DNA of 9,954 bases from Spartobacteria bacterium (GTDB lineage Bacteria; Verrucomicrobiota; Verrucomicrobiia; Chthoniobacterales; Chthoniobacteraceae): contig JANXZI010000056.1 in the NCBI GenBank assembly GCA_025355595.1, forward strand, positions 1 to 9,954, in the 5' to 3' direction. Every line of letters starts with the position of its first letter. Position 1 is the first letter of the stretch. The position numbers and the translations under genes were made by a program. This document shows positions 1 to 6,858 of this stretch, piece by piece. A model generated the notes under the pieces. It was given only the letters and a program-made list of their open reading frames with translations, did not search any database and had not been told where the DNA came from.

Positions 1-2453
1 TCGCGCAGGCGGATGAAGTTTGTCTTCGCCGCCGGATCGGCGGGCTTGCCGTCGTGGCCGCAGAGGAAAAAGCTGAGTGTTTTCGGCAATGCGAACGCGG
101 GCGAGCGCAGCGTGCCGGTGAGTTTTTCGCCACGCGGAAAACTGGACATGAAGGCGGCGGTCTTTCCATCCGCGCACTTGCGCTGCTCGATGGCCCACGG
201 ATTCGCGGAGGGCTGTGCGCCGTCCGCGGGCGAATTTGTCCAGACTGCTGCGGATGCGGGCTCGCCCGCGGAAAGCAGCGCGGTGACGACCTGCGGCCCC
301 CACGAGCGCAAGGTCGCGCCCGGCGGAATGCCGCGCTGATCGAGCGCAGTGAGGAGTGCGTCGAGCCCCGTGGCGAGATCCTCCGGGCTCGTGCCGAGCT
401 TGCGCTGCGCAAGGGCGAAGAGGGATTCGAGTTTTTCGGTGGAGACGTTGCGCGCGAGCGTCGGCAGATGATTTGCGAAGAGCACGCCGGAGAGGTCCTC
501 GTGGTTCTCGAAAAACTTCATGCGGAATTCCGCGGACGCTTCGCCGGATGCGGCGAGGAGCAGGTCGAGGACGAGCTTGCGCTCTTCGGTGCTTTGTGCG
601 TCGAGCGAGAGATCCGCGAGCACGGTGGGTTCGCGGAGGTGGTTGCGCAGCGCGATGCGCGTGGTGTGGATGAGGTGATCATCTTCTGGCGGTGTGCTGC
701 GCAGCAATGCGACGAGCGGGGCGAAACTCATTTGTTTCGGAAATACACCGAGCGATTCCGCAGCGATCCGCTGCACGATGGCGTCCGTATCGCTCAACCG
801 GACAATCAGGGCCGCAATCACGTTGCGCATTCCATCGAGGTCACGACGTCGTCCCCTGGTATCCTTCACGGAGTTCTCCGCGACCAACCACTCCGCGGCC
901 AGACGCGCTGCATGTGTGCGGACTGTTGGATGCTGATCCTTCAGTGAATCCAGAATGTGCGGCACTGTGATTTTCCCGAGTCGGTACAGACCCCAAAGAC
1001 TCTGCGCCTTTTGCAGATGGTTGATCGGCGTTCGATACGCGTTTTCAAGATCCATCCATGCGCTCTCCGAGCGCAGGTCACACATCTCATTCAGTGCGAG
1101 CGAACGTCGGGTTGGATTGGTTGAGCCAAGTTCAAAAATCAGCCGGTTCTCGTCAGTCGGCAGCGCCGGATTCAACAACTGCTGATCACCATTCTCCCCA
1201 CGATACACGATCCGCCAGATGCGCCCACGCTCGCGGTCGCGGCCGGGGTGGGTGAGCGGGACTTCGTAGTGGCCGATGATCTTGTTGTAGAAATCCGCGA
1301 CGTAGAGCGCGCCGTCGGGGCCCCAGCTCAGATCCACGGGGCGAAACCACGGATCGTCGGTGCTCAGGAAGTCCGGCATCTCTTTTCCTTTCGACGACGA
1401 GCCGTGCCAGGTGATCGCGTCGTGGTTGATGCGGCTGGTCTGCACATTTCCGACGAACATGTGATCCTGAAATTCCGCGGGCCACGCGGGATCGCAGACA
1501 TACATCGGCGCACAGATGGCGGTGCTGCCGTGCGAGTGAGTGATCGTCTGCGGGCCGAAGCCGAGGCCGTCGTGCGGCTTGCCGAAGCTTGGGTAAAATG
1601 CGCCGCGCAGGAGCTGGTAGATCGGCGAGCTGTGGCAGTCGGCGCTGAAGAGATTGCCGCGCTGGTCCCAGCAGAGGCCGAAGGGATTCACCTGGCCCCA
1701 CGTGTGGCCTTCGACGCGCGAGCCGTCGAGGCGGATGCGATAGGTGTTGCCGCTCTGGATGTGCAGTTCGCTGCCGTCTTTGCCTCGCAGCGTGCTCTCG
1801 TTGTTGAAGCCGTGCGTGCCGTAGAGCCAGCCGTCCGCGCCGCGGCGGAACGATGAGAGATTGCCGTGCGTGTCGCGCTCCCAGCCGAGCGGGCCGTAGA
1901 GCACCGTGCGCTTGTCGGCCTTGCCGTCGCCATCGGTGTCTTCGAGCAGCCAGATGTTCGGGATGCTCCACACGATGCATTTCCACGTAGCTGCCGACGG
2001 AAGGAGGCGGGCTGACTTTTCCGGATCGTTGGGAATGGAAGTGCCCGCCTCGTTCCCTCGGGGGCTCCGAAAGGGGTACAGCCCCGTCGGGATGTTCAGC
2101 CCCTCGGCGAAAATTTCCATTTTCCGCGCGCGGCCATCCGGCGCGAAGTCGGAGAAAATGCGAATCGAGTCGCGGCCCGGCGAGCCGTCTTTCACGGGAA
2201 AGGGATACTCGCGCGACTCGGTGATCCACAGCCGTCCGAGCGCGTCCCACTGCATGTTCATCGGCTTGCGGAGATCGGGCTCGCTGGCGACGAGCTGGAT
2301 TTCAAAGCCGGGCGGCAGATGAAATGACGCGCGCTCCTGCTCTGGCGTGAGCGGTTCGGTGGGGCGGACGAGTTCCGCAAAGGGGTCCTTTTTCTCCGCG
2401 GCGAGACTGCGCAGGGCGAAAATGGCGAGCAGGGAAAAGATGCGGAGGTTCAT
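1..2453 (-). CDS. PVC-type membrane-bound dehydrogenase (beta-propeller + HEAT-like), C-terminus cut by the window edge
   Basis: The reading frame is open from ATG at 2453 to the left edge (817 codons, no stop), so the 3' end is missing. Residues 1-19 (MNLRIFSLLAIFALRSLAAE) form a signal peptide, so the protein is exported. Residues about 45-425 match the PVC putative membrane-bound dehydrogenase propeller: LNIPTGLYPF at 119-128, SIPNIW at 163-168, the Ca-binding-like DTDGDG at 172-177, RDTHGN at 193-198, WGPDGALYVADFYN at 377-390 and RGRIWRIVY at 409-417. About 434-700 is helical and HEAT-like. About 718-817 begins a further domain (CGHDGKP near 798). In this family a C-terminal haem-binding CxxCH domain commonly follows; here it would lie outside the window. 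The likely role is periplasmic oxidation of a sugar or alcohol, with the substrate unknown. Residues 129-157 are an extra segment encoded by a palindromic element (separate entry). The gene follows the kinase on the same strand after 142 bp. No Shine-Dalgarno is evident before the ATG. Confidence 0.88.
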   Translation of the reverse strand, partial: MNLRIFSLLAIFALRSLAAEKKDPFAELVRPTEPLTPEQERASFHLPPGFEIQLVASEPDLRKPMNMQWDALGRLWITESREYPFPVKDGSPGRDSIRIFSDFAPDGRARKMEIFAEGLNIPTGLYPFRSPRGNEAGTSIPNDPEKSARLLPSAATWKCIVWSIPNIWLLEDTDGDGKADKRTVLYGPLGWERDTHGNLSSFRRGADGWLYGTHGFNNESTLRGKDGSELHIQSGNTYRIRLDGSRVEGHTWGQVNPFGLCWDQRGNLFSADCHSSPIYQLLRGAFYPSFGKPHDGLGFGPQTITHSHGSTAICAPMYVCDPAWPAEFQDHMFVGNVQTSRINHDAITWHGSSSKGKEMPDFLSTDDPWFRPVDLSWGPDGALYVADFYNKIIGHYEVPLTHPGRDRERGRIWRIVYRGENGDQQLLNPALPTDENRLIFELGSTNPTRRSLALNEMCDLRSESAWMDLENAYRTPINHLQKAQSLWGLYRLGKITVPHILDSLKDQHPTVRTHAARLAAEWLVAENSVKDTRGRRRDLDGMRNVIAALIVRLSDTDAIVQRIAAESLGVFPKQMSFAPLVALLRSTPPEDDHLIHTTRIALRNHLREPTVLADLSLDAQSTEERKLVLDLLLAASGEASAEFRMKFFENHEDLSGVLFANHLPTLARNVSTEKLESLFALAQRKLGTSPEDLATGLDALLTALDQRGIPPGATLRSWGPQVVTALLSAGEPASAAVWTNSPADGAQPSANPWAIEQRKCADGKTAAFMSSFPRGEKLTGTLRSPAFALPKTLSFFLCGHDGKPADPAAKTNFIRLR
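1987..2068. repeat. Palindromic element inserted in frame within the dehydrogenase gene
   Basis: Two 26-bp arms, 1987-2012 and 2043-2068, are inverted complements at 21 of 26 positions around a 30-nt loop. The innermost 9 bp are perfect: GAGGCGGGC at 2004-2012 and GCCCGCCTC at 2043-2051. The element encodes roughly dehydrogenase residues 129-156. This falls exactly between two conserved family blocks, LNIPTGLYPF and KCIVWSIPNIW, which in the relatives I know are separated by only a few residues. The frame stays open across it. It is most likely a REP/MITE-like dispersed repeat tolerated as a surface loop. I infer the mobility; I see only one copy here. Confidence 0.7.
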
Positions 2454-2521
2454 GCGATCGGAGTGCGCGGATTCAATCGCGCACCGCGCGTGATCTCAGG
2501 ACAAAGCTGCAGGTTTGCGTC

Positions 2522-2591
2522 GGGAGGGGTGGTTTCCGAGTTGCCCCGGATCTTGCGGATTGGCTGCGGCGATTTGGAAACCGCCGCTCCC
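2522..2591. repeat. 70-bp imperfect palindrome between the kinase and dehydrogenase genes
   Basis: GGGAGGGGTGGTTTCC (2522-2537) is the inverted complement of GGAAACCGCCGCTCCC (2576-2591) at 14 of 16 positions, and weaker pairing continues into the centre. It starts a few bases beyond the kinase stop codon (2596-2598) and lies upstream of the dehydrogenase ATG (2453). As RNA on the minus strand it would fold into a strong GC-rich hairpin. No T-run follows, so it is a poor canonical terminator. It could act as a 3'-end stabiliser, a Rho-type boundary or a dispersed REP-like repeat. The rest of the 2454-2595 gap holds nothing I recognise. Confidence 0.65.
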
Positions 2592-2595
2592 ACGG

Positions 2596-5424
2596 CTATT
2601 TCCCACCAGGCTTCTTTGCGTCGAATTTTTTCCAGAACTCCGCGGCCCTTTGCTGCGCAGTGATGGCGGAAGCGCTGCCGGTGCCGAGGCGCAGCAATGC
2701 GGGGAGCCGGCGCAGGACTTCGATTTCTATGCACTCGGTGGGGATGATGAGCGACTCCAGGTTGCGCAAGTCCGCGAGCGGCGTGAGGTCGCGCACGGCG
2801 GTTCCGCCGAGCGAGAGGATGCGCAGTGCAGGCTGCTCGCGGAGGACGCCGATGTCGCCGACCTGCGTGTCGGTGAGATCGAGCTGCTCGAGTTTCATCC
2901 CGCGCAAGGGCGAGAGGTCCCGGACTTTCGCCTTCGCCAGACTGAGCTGCGTGAGCGGAATCCCCGCGAGTGGCGCGAGGTCCTTCACCTGCGTGGCGGT
3001 GAGGCGCAGGTCGGTGAGCGGCATACCCTGAAGCGGCGCGATGTCGGTGACGGGCGAATTGTCGAGCGCGAGCACGCTGAGCTTCAACCCGCGCAGAGGC
3101 TTGAGGTCTGCGACATTTGTGCTGCGCAGAAGGAGCGTCTGCAACGGCATTCCCGCGAGCGGCGTGAGATTGGCGACCGCCGTGTTGTCGGCGATGAGCG
3201 AACGGAGGGGGGCACCTGCGAGCGGGCTAAGCTCAGTCACTCTTGTGCCGGTGAGATCGATGCTCACAAGCGGCATCCCGGCGAGCGGCGTGAGATCGCG
3301 GACCTGCGTGGCAGACATCCCGAATCTCTCGAGCGGGATGCCGATGAGAGCGGTGAGGTCGCTCACCTTGGTGCCGTTGATGCTGAGCTGGCGGAGCGGC
3401 ATCCCGTGCAGCGGAGCGAGGTCGTCGAGCGTGGCGTCAGTGATCGTGAGCCTCAGCATCCCGTCGTCATCCTGCTTGATCGGATCGTGGATTCCCGCGC
3501 GGTCGAGCGTGGCACGCCACGTCTCGTAGATCGCCTTCTTGTCCTTCCCGAGCACGCGGAGGAGGCCGATGGCCTCGCCGGTGCGGCCCTGTGCGCGCAT
3601 GAGCATGTGGAGCTGGTTCAGCCGCTGCGTGCGCGGAGTCTCGCCGGGTTCCATGCCGTCAGCGAGCAGGGCTTCGCTGAGCACAAGGCTGTCCTTTGCG
3701 AATGCGTTGCCAGGGGTGAGCCGGAGGGCCTCGGCGTAAGCGTCGCGGGCATCGTCGAAGCGGAAGAGCGACTGGAGGACGTTGCCCTTCACGGTGCGGA
3801 ATTCCGCATCGTCCGGCTTCAGCGTGATGGCGAAGTCAATCTTCTCCAGCGCACTGTCGAACTGCTGCTGCTCGATGAGTGCCTTCGACTGCGCGAAAAA
3901 AGTCGGCGCGGTGCCGGTGAGTTTGTGGAGCGTGTCGTTCGCGCGCCGCTCACTGGTGATCAGCTTCACCATGAAAAGCGCGGTCAGCACCACGATGAGC
4001 GCGGCGGCGGCGGCGGCAGCCTTGTTGCGCCGGATGAAAAGCGCCGCCTGCTTGACCCTGCCGGCTTGTTCCGCGCTCGTGGCGAAGCCGCCCTGCCATG
4101 CCTCGATCTCGCGCTGAAATTCCGTGACTGACTGGTAACGATCCTCGGGCCGCATCGAGAGTGCCTTCATCGCCACGGCGGCCAGCGCTCGCGGGACTTC
4201 AGGTTTGATCTTTGACTGATCGCGCGCGGCGCGGGCGAGCGCGGCCTGCTGCGGCGGGACGATTTCGCAGCGGCAGGCGTTCTCGATGACTTCGTCGGCG
4301 TTGCGACCGGGATACGGCATGTCGAGCGTGAGGATCTGGTAGAGGATCGCGCCGAGGGAAAAGATGTCGCTGCGCGCGTCGAGCGCATGCACCTCGCCGC
4401 GGGCCTGCTCGGGCGACATAAAGTGCGGCGTGCCGATGATCGCGCCGGCTTGGGTGGAGCCGGCCTGCGTGTCGCGCGAGGTGAGCACCATCGTGCGCAG
4501 GCTGGGCGCGTCGTCTGCGTTTTCCGAGGCGTGATTTTTCCCGAGCACCTTCGCGAGGCCCCAGTCCATCACGAGCACTTCGCCGAAGCTGCCGAGCATC
4601 ACATTCCCGGGCTTCAGGTCGCGGTGGATGACGCCCTTCGCGTGGGCGAATGCGAGGGCGTCGCAGATCTTCAGGAAAATGGTGAGCAGGGTATTGAGCG
4701 GATATTTCTCCACCGTCCCGGGGATGCCGGCGCGCAGCAGCTCGAGGACTTTTTTCAGCGTGATGCCCTCGACGAGCTTCATGGTGTAGAAGACCTGCTC
4801 GCGTGCATCCACGCCGAGTTCATAGACGGGCACGATGTTCGGGTGCTGGAGCTGCCCGGTGATCTGCGCCTCCTCGATGAAGCGCAAAAGATCGCTCTCG
4901 GCCGCGCCCTCGATCATCACCTTCATCGCCACGAGCCTGCGCAGGCCGGCCTCCTGCGCGGCGAGGATCGCGCCCATACCGCCCTGCCCGATGGGGCGCT
5001 CGATGGCGTATTTGCTGCCGCGCGTCAGCTCCGGCGGCAGGAGACGGCGGACACTGGCGACCTGCGGGCGGAACACGCTGCTCTCGCCGGTCGGCGAAGG
5101 GACACGACGCAGCTCGATCACCGCCGCGCCGATCTCGATCTTCTGGCCGGGCAGCACGCGTGTCGCGCCGGTGATGCGCTCGCCGTCGAGGAGCGTGCCA
5201 TTCGTCGAGCCGAGATCCTCGAGGATCCACTCGGCGTAGTTCACCGTGAGCAGCGCGTGACGGCGCGAGACGAGATGGAGATCAATGTGGATGTCGCCCT
5301 CGCGCCCGATGACATATTCGCCCGGCGTGACGCTGAGGCGCACGATCTCCACCCCTTCGCTGCTGATCACGACTTCTGTCTGCGGCACGCCCATGAGGGG
5401 AATGATGCCGTGCGGCGTCCGCAT
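2596..5424 (-). CDS. FHA domain-Ser/Thr protein kinase with TM helix, TPR-like and leucine-rich repeats
   Basis: This is a 942-residue predicted membrane-anchored signalling kinase. Residues 18-105 form an FHA phosphopeptide-binding domain (GRE 40-42, SRRH 53-56, STNGT 73-77). The kinase domain spans about 139-443: glycine loop IGQGGMG 145-151, ATP-binding Lys168, HRDLKPGN 267-274 with catalytic Asp269, DWG in place of DFG at 287-289, and activation/substrate loop GTPHFMSPEQ 331-340. All catalytic residues are present, so it should be active. A single TM helix lies at about 468-488. TPR-like helices lie at about 515-575. Nine exact 21-residue LRR units cover 668-856, followed by two irregular ones to about 900. 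The topology is probably a cytoplasmic FHA/kinase with extracytoplasmic repeats for sensing. I chose ATG 5424 because AGG sits 7 nt upstream and the FHA domain starts soon after; ATG 5394 is a good alternative. The frame stays open up to an ATG at 5694, but the added residues are low-complexity. No partner is evident from the neighbours. Confidence 0.9.
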   Translation of the reverse strand: MRTPHGIIPLMGVPQTEVVISSEGVEIVRLSVTPGEYVIGREGDIHIDLHLVSRRHALLTVNYAEWILEDLGSTNGTLLDGERITGATRVLPGQKIEIGAAVIELRRVPSPTGESSVFRPQVASVRRLLPPELTRGSKYAIERPIGQGGMGAILAAQEAGLRRLVAMKVMIEGAAESDLLRFIEEAQITGQLQHPNIVPVYELGVDAREQVFYTMKLVEGITLKKVLELLRAGIPGTVEKYPLNTLLTIFLKICDALAFAHAKGVIHRDLKPGNVMLGSFGEVLVMDWGLAKVLGKNHASENADDAPSLRTMVLTSRDTQAGSTQAGAIIGTPHFMSPEQARGEVHALDARSDIFSLGAILYQILTLDMPYPGRNADEVIENACRCEIVPPQQAALARAARDQSKIKPEVPRALAAVAMKALSMRPEDRYQSVTEFQREIEAWQGGFATSAEQAGRVKQAALFIRRNKAAAAAAALIVVLTALFMVKLITSERRANDTLHKLTGTAPTFFAQSKALIEQQQFDSALEKIDFAITLKPDDAEFRTVKGNVLQSLFRFDDARDAYAEALRLTPGNAFAKDSLVLSEALLADGMEPGETPRTQRLNQLHMLMRAQGRTGEAIGLLRVLGKDKKAIYETWRATLDRAGIHDPIKQDDDGMLRLTITDATLDDLAPLHGMPLRQLSINGTKVSDLTALIGIPLERFGMSATQVRDLTPLAGMPLVSIDLTGTRVTELSPLAGAPLRSLIADNTAVANLTPLAGMPLQTLLLRSTNVADLKPLRGLKLSVLALDNSPVTDIAPLQGMPLTDLRLTATQVKDLAPLAGIPLTQLSLAKAKVRDLSPLRGMKLEQLDLTDTQVGDIGVLREQPALRILSLGGTAVRDLTPLADLRNLESLIIPTECIEIEVLRRLPALLRLGTGSASAITAQQRAAEFWKKFDAKKPGGK
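2857..3423 (-). repeat. Nine tandem 63-bp units encoding 21-residue leucine-rich repeats
   Basis: Inside the kinase gene, nine successive units of exactly 63 bp encode the pattern D-L-x-P-L-x-G-M-P-L-x-x-L-x-L-x-x-T-x-V-x. The units are diverged in DNA but recognisably tandem, with identical spacing. Two further units with altered length lie towards 2725. LRR arrays of this kind mediate protein or ligand binding, and the constant unit length suggests growth by tandem duplication. Confidence 0.85.
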
Positions 5425-5496
5425 TGCCAAGCCTGACTTCGCCGGGTGCGGCGGCTTTGTGCTCGCCTTCGCGGGCGCCTTTGCCAGGTAGGCGGG

Positions 5497-5589
5497 ATGC
5501 CGTTGTTTCTTTTCGAACCGGATCGGAGGCTGTCGCTGCGTGCTTTTGGCGCGCTGGCGATGGCGGTGATTTTCTGGCTGATGCGCTGA
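5497..5589 (+). CDS. Possible 30-residue small membrane protein
   Basis: A short ORF (MPLFLFEPDRR at its start) begins at ATG 5497, preceded by AGGTAGGCGGG, a purine-rich stretch that could serve as a ribosome binding site. It ends in TGA at 5587-5589. The N-terminus is charged, and the last 14 residues (AFGALAMAVIFWLM then R) form one hydrophobic helix. It lies in the kinase/DUF1080 intergenic region, antisense to the kinase leader, and 19 nt later comes a 12-bp hairpin. Codon third positions are GC-rich like the neighbouring genes. I recognise no family, and so short an ORF may be chance. Confidence 0.22.
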   Translation: MPLFLFEPDRRLSLRAFGALAMAVIFWLMR

Positions 5590-5602
5590 ATCCGCGCTGG
5601 TG

Positions 5603-5656
5603 AAAAAGCGGGAAGCTGCTGCTGGACGAAGACCCATCGCTGTTGCAGCTTCCCGC
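5603..5656 (-). terminator. Terminator-shaped hairpin facing the kinase gene
   Basis: GCGGGAAGCTGC (5608-5619) and GCAGCTTCCCGC (5645-5656) are a perfect 12-bp inverted repeat around a 25-nt loop. Read on the minus strand, the GC-rich stem is followed directly by TTTTT (5607-5603), the form of an intrinsic terminator. No intact gene on the minus strand ends here: the next start upstream is the divergent DUF1080 gene. The hairpin therefore sits in the kinase 5' leader (about 180 nt before ATG 5424) and could be an attenuator or the end of a small RNA. On the plus strand no T-run follows the stem. The rest of 5425-5788, apart from the small ORF above, shows no clear promoter or known RNA motif. 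Confidence 0.55.
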
Positions 5657-5788
5657 CCCGCTGACAAATGTTTTCCCGATTTCGCATGGCCCACAGAATC
5701 TCACTCTCGCACGGGCAGACAGTGCGAATGAAAGAATCGCCTGCGCCCCGCCGCATTTTCAGTCCCGCATCCTAAGACCACTTTTCCA

Positions 5789-6739
5789 ATGAACATCCTC
5801 CGCCTCATGCCTCTCACTGCCGTGCTCGTCGCGGCCACCGCGTCAGTCGCGCAAGCGCAACTGCCGCCGAGTCTCGTCCAGCCGGGCCGGCCGGCGGTGC
5901 CCGGCACACCCGTCGTCCCGAAGGTGCCGGTGACCCCCGCAGTGCCGGCGACGCCGGTCGCGGAGGCTCCCGCGGCGCTCCCCGGAAGCGGTGCGCCGAA
6001 CTCTCTAACCGCCGAGGAAATCGCGCAGGGATGGAAGCTGCTCTTCGATGGCAGGCGGCTCTACGGCGTGCGCGGCCTCCAAAAGGCGGACCCGATTTCC
6101 GCAGGCTGGAAGATCCAGAACGGCGAGCTGAATCTGCCGAAGGAAGTGAAGGATATGGAGCGCATGACGGGAGGCGACATCATCACGCAGGATTTTTACT
6201 GGGACTTTGATTTCCGCTTCGAGTTCAAGATGAGCGCCGCGGCGAACAGCGGCGTGCGCTACATGCTGACCGAGCTGATGGGGCAGGTGCCCGTCGGCCT
6301 CGAGTATCAGATCATTGATGACATGCACAACAGCATCAGCCTCAAAGGTGGAAATGTCCGGCGCACCGGCGCGCTGGACAACATCTACCCGCGCGGCGAA
6401 AACGCGAAGCTGCGCGTGGGCGATCCGCTGAACAAGACCGGCGACCCGTGGAACGAGGGGCGCATCGTCGTGCATGGCACGCACGTGGAGCATTGGCTGA
6501 ATGGCGACAAAGTGCTGGAATTCGAACTCAGCCCGAAGCTCCGGCAGCTCGCCGTGGCGAACAAGCTGCAGGTGCCCGCGAGCTTCGGGATGAAAAGCCG
6601 CACGCGCATTTCCATCTGCGACCAGGGCTATGAGATCGCGTTCCGGAATCTGAAGGTTCTCGCGCTCGTCCCGCAGGCGGCGGTGATCCCCGGCGGGCCG
6701 AAGGTGCCGAATCCGCTGCTGCTCCCGCGCGGGAAGTAG
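5789..6739 (+). CDS. Secreted DUF1080 (3-keto-disaccharide hydrolase domain) protein
   Basis: A complete 316-residue protein. Residues 1-23 form a signal peptide (cleavage likely after AQA), so it is exported. Residues 24-67 form a Pro/Val/Ala-rich linker. From about 72 to 292 the protein matches the DUF1080 family, a LamG-like jelly roll named for 3-keto-glycoside hydrolase activity: GWKLLFDGRRLYG 81-93, NSGVRY 153-158, LEYQIIDD 171-178, TGALDNIYP 193-201, WNEGRIVVHG 221-230, HVEHWLNGDKVLEFE 232-246 and FRNLKV 285-290. A second Pro-rich tail ends the protein. Such proteins often sit near PVC dehydrogenases in glycoside breakdown clusters. Here the gene is monocistronic: it diverges from the kinase and converges on the PQQ-propeller gene. 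No Shine-Dalgarno precedes ATG 5789. The family call is firm; the substrate is unknown. Confidence 0.9.
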   Translation: MNILRLMPLTAVLVAATASVAQAQLPPSLVQPGRPAVPGTPVVPKVPVTPAVPATPVAEAPAALPGSGAPNSLTAEEIAQGWKLLFDGRRLYGVRGLQKADPISAGWKIQNGELNLPKEVKDMERMTGGDIITQDFYWDFDFRFEFKMSAAANSGVRYMLTELMGQVPVGLEYQIIDDMHNSISLKGGNVRRTGALDNIYPRGENAKLRVGDPLNKTGDPWNEGRIVVHGTHVEHWLNGDKVLEFELSPKLRQLAVANKLQVPASFGMKSRTRISICDQGYEIAFRNLKVLALVPQAAVIPGGPKVPNPLLLPRGK

Positions 6740-6760
6740 CGCGGTTTGCGGAAAGTCTCA

Positions 6761-6844
6761 TCTTGATCCTAATCTTATTCTTATTCTTCATCCCCCAGCC
6801 GGATCCGGAGCGGAGTGAGAATAAGAATAAGAACAGGATTAAGA
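6761..6844. repeat. Long inverted repeat in the convergent gap; candidate bidirectional terminator
   Basis: Two 27-bp arms, 6761-6787 and 6818-6844, are inverted complements at 24 of 27 positions. The 15 bp nearest the loop, TCTTATTCTTATTCT, pair perfectly. The 30-nt loop contains the palindrome CCGGATCCGG (6799-6808). The arms are AT-rich and strand-biased (pyrimidine TTATTC-type repeats on one side, purine on the other), unlike the GC-rich surroundings. The element lies between the stops of the convergent DUF1080 and PQQ genes, where either transcript would fold into the hairpin. It may act as a terminator or be a dispersed repeat. Confidence 0.7.
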
Positions 6845-6858
6845 GCCGCAACGCGAAG

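Noticed and set aside
54..947. 297-codon open frame on the plus strand
   Set aside because: It is antisense to the HEAT-like and C-terminal region of the dehydrogenase, with no family resemblance.
1186..2250. 354-codon open frame on the minus strand
   Set aside because: It is a shifted frame of the dehydrogenase gene; its Arg/His-rich peptide has no family features, whereas the true frame carries all propeller motifs.
2857..3423. CRISPR-like regular repeats
   Set aside because: The 63-bp periodicity is continuous coding sequence for LRR units, with no separate identical repeats and spacers.
2515..4131. 538-codon open frame on the plus strand
   Set aside because: It is antisense to the kinase gene; its Arg/Glu-rich peptide mirrors the repeats of the LRR array and shows no domain. 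High GC keeps such frames open.
4387..5436. 349-codon open frame on the plus strand
   Set aside because: It lies antisense to the kinase and FHA domains, which are unmistakable on the other strand.
5425..5694. N-terminal extension of the kinase up to ATG 5694
   Set aside because: The frame is open, but the added 90 residues are low-complexity (Arg/Lys/Pro/Ala-rich), have no recognisable domain, and would include the terminator-shaped hairpin in the coding sequence.
6740..6858. tRNA or other structured RNA gene in the convergent gap
   Set aside because: The only structure is the single long hairpin; there is no cloverleaf or CCA-type end.
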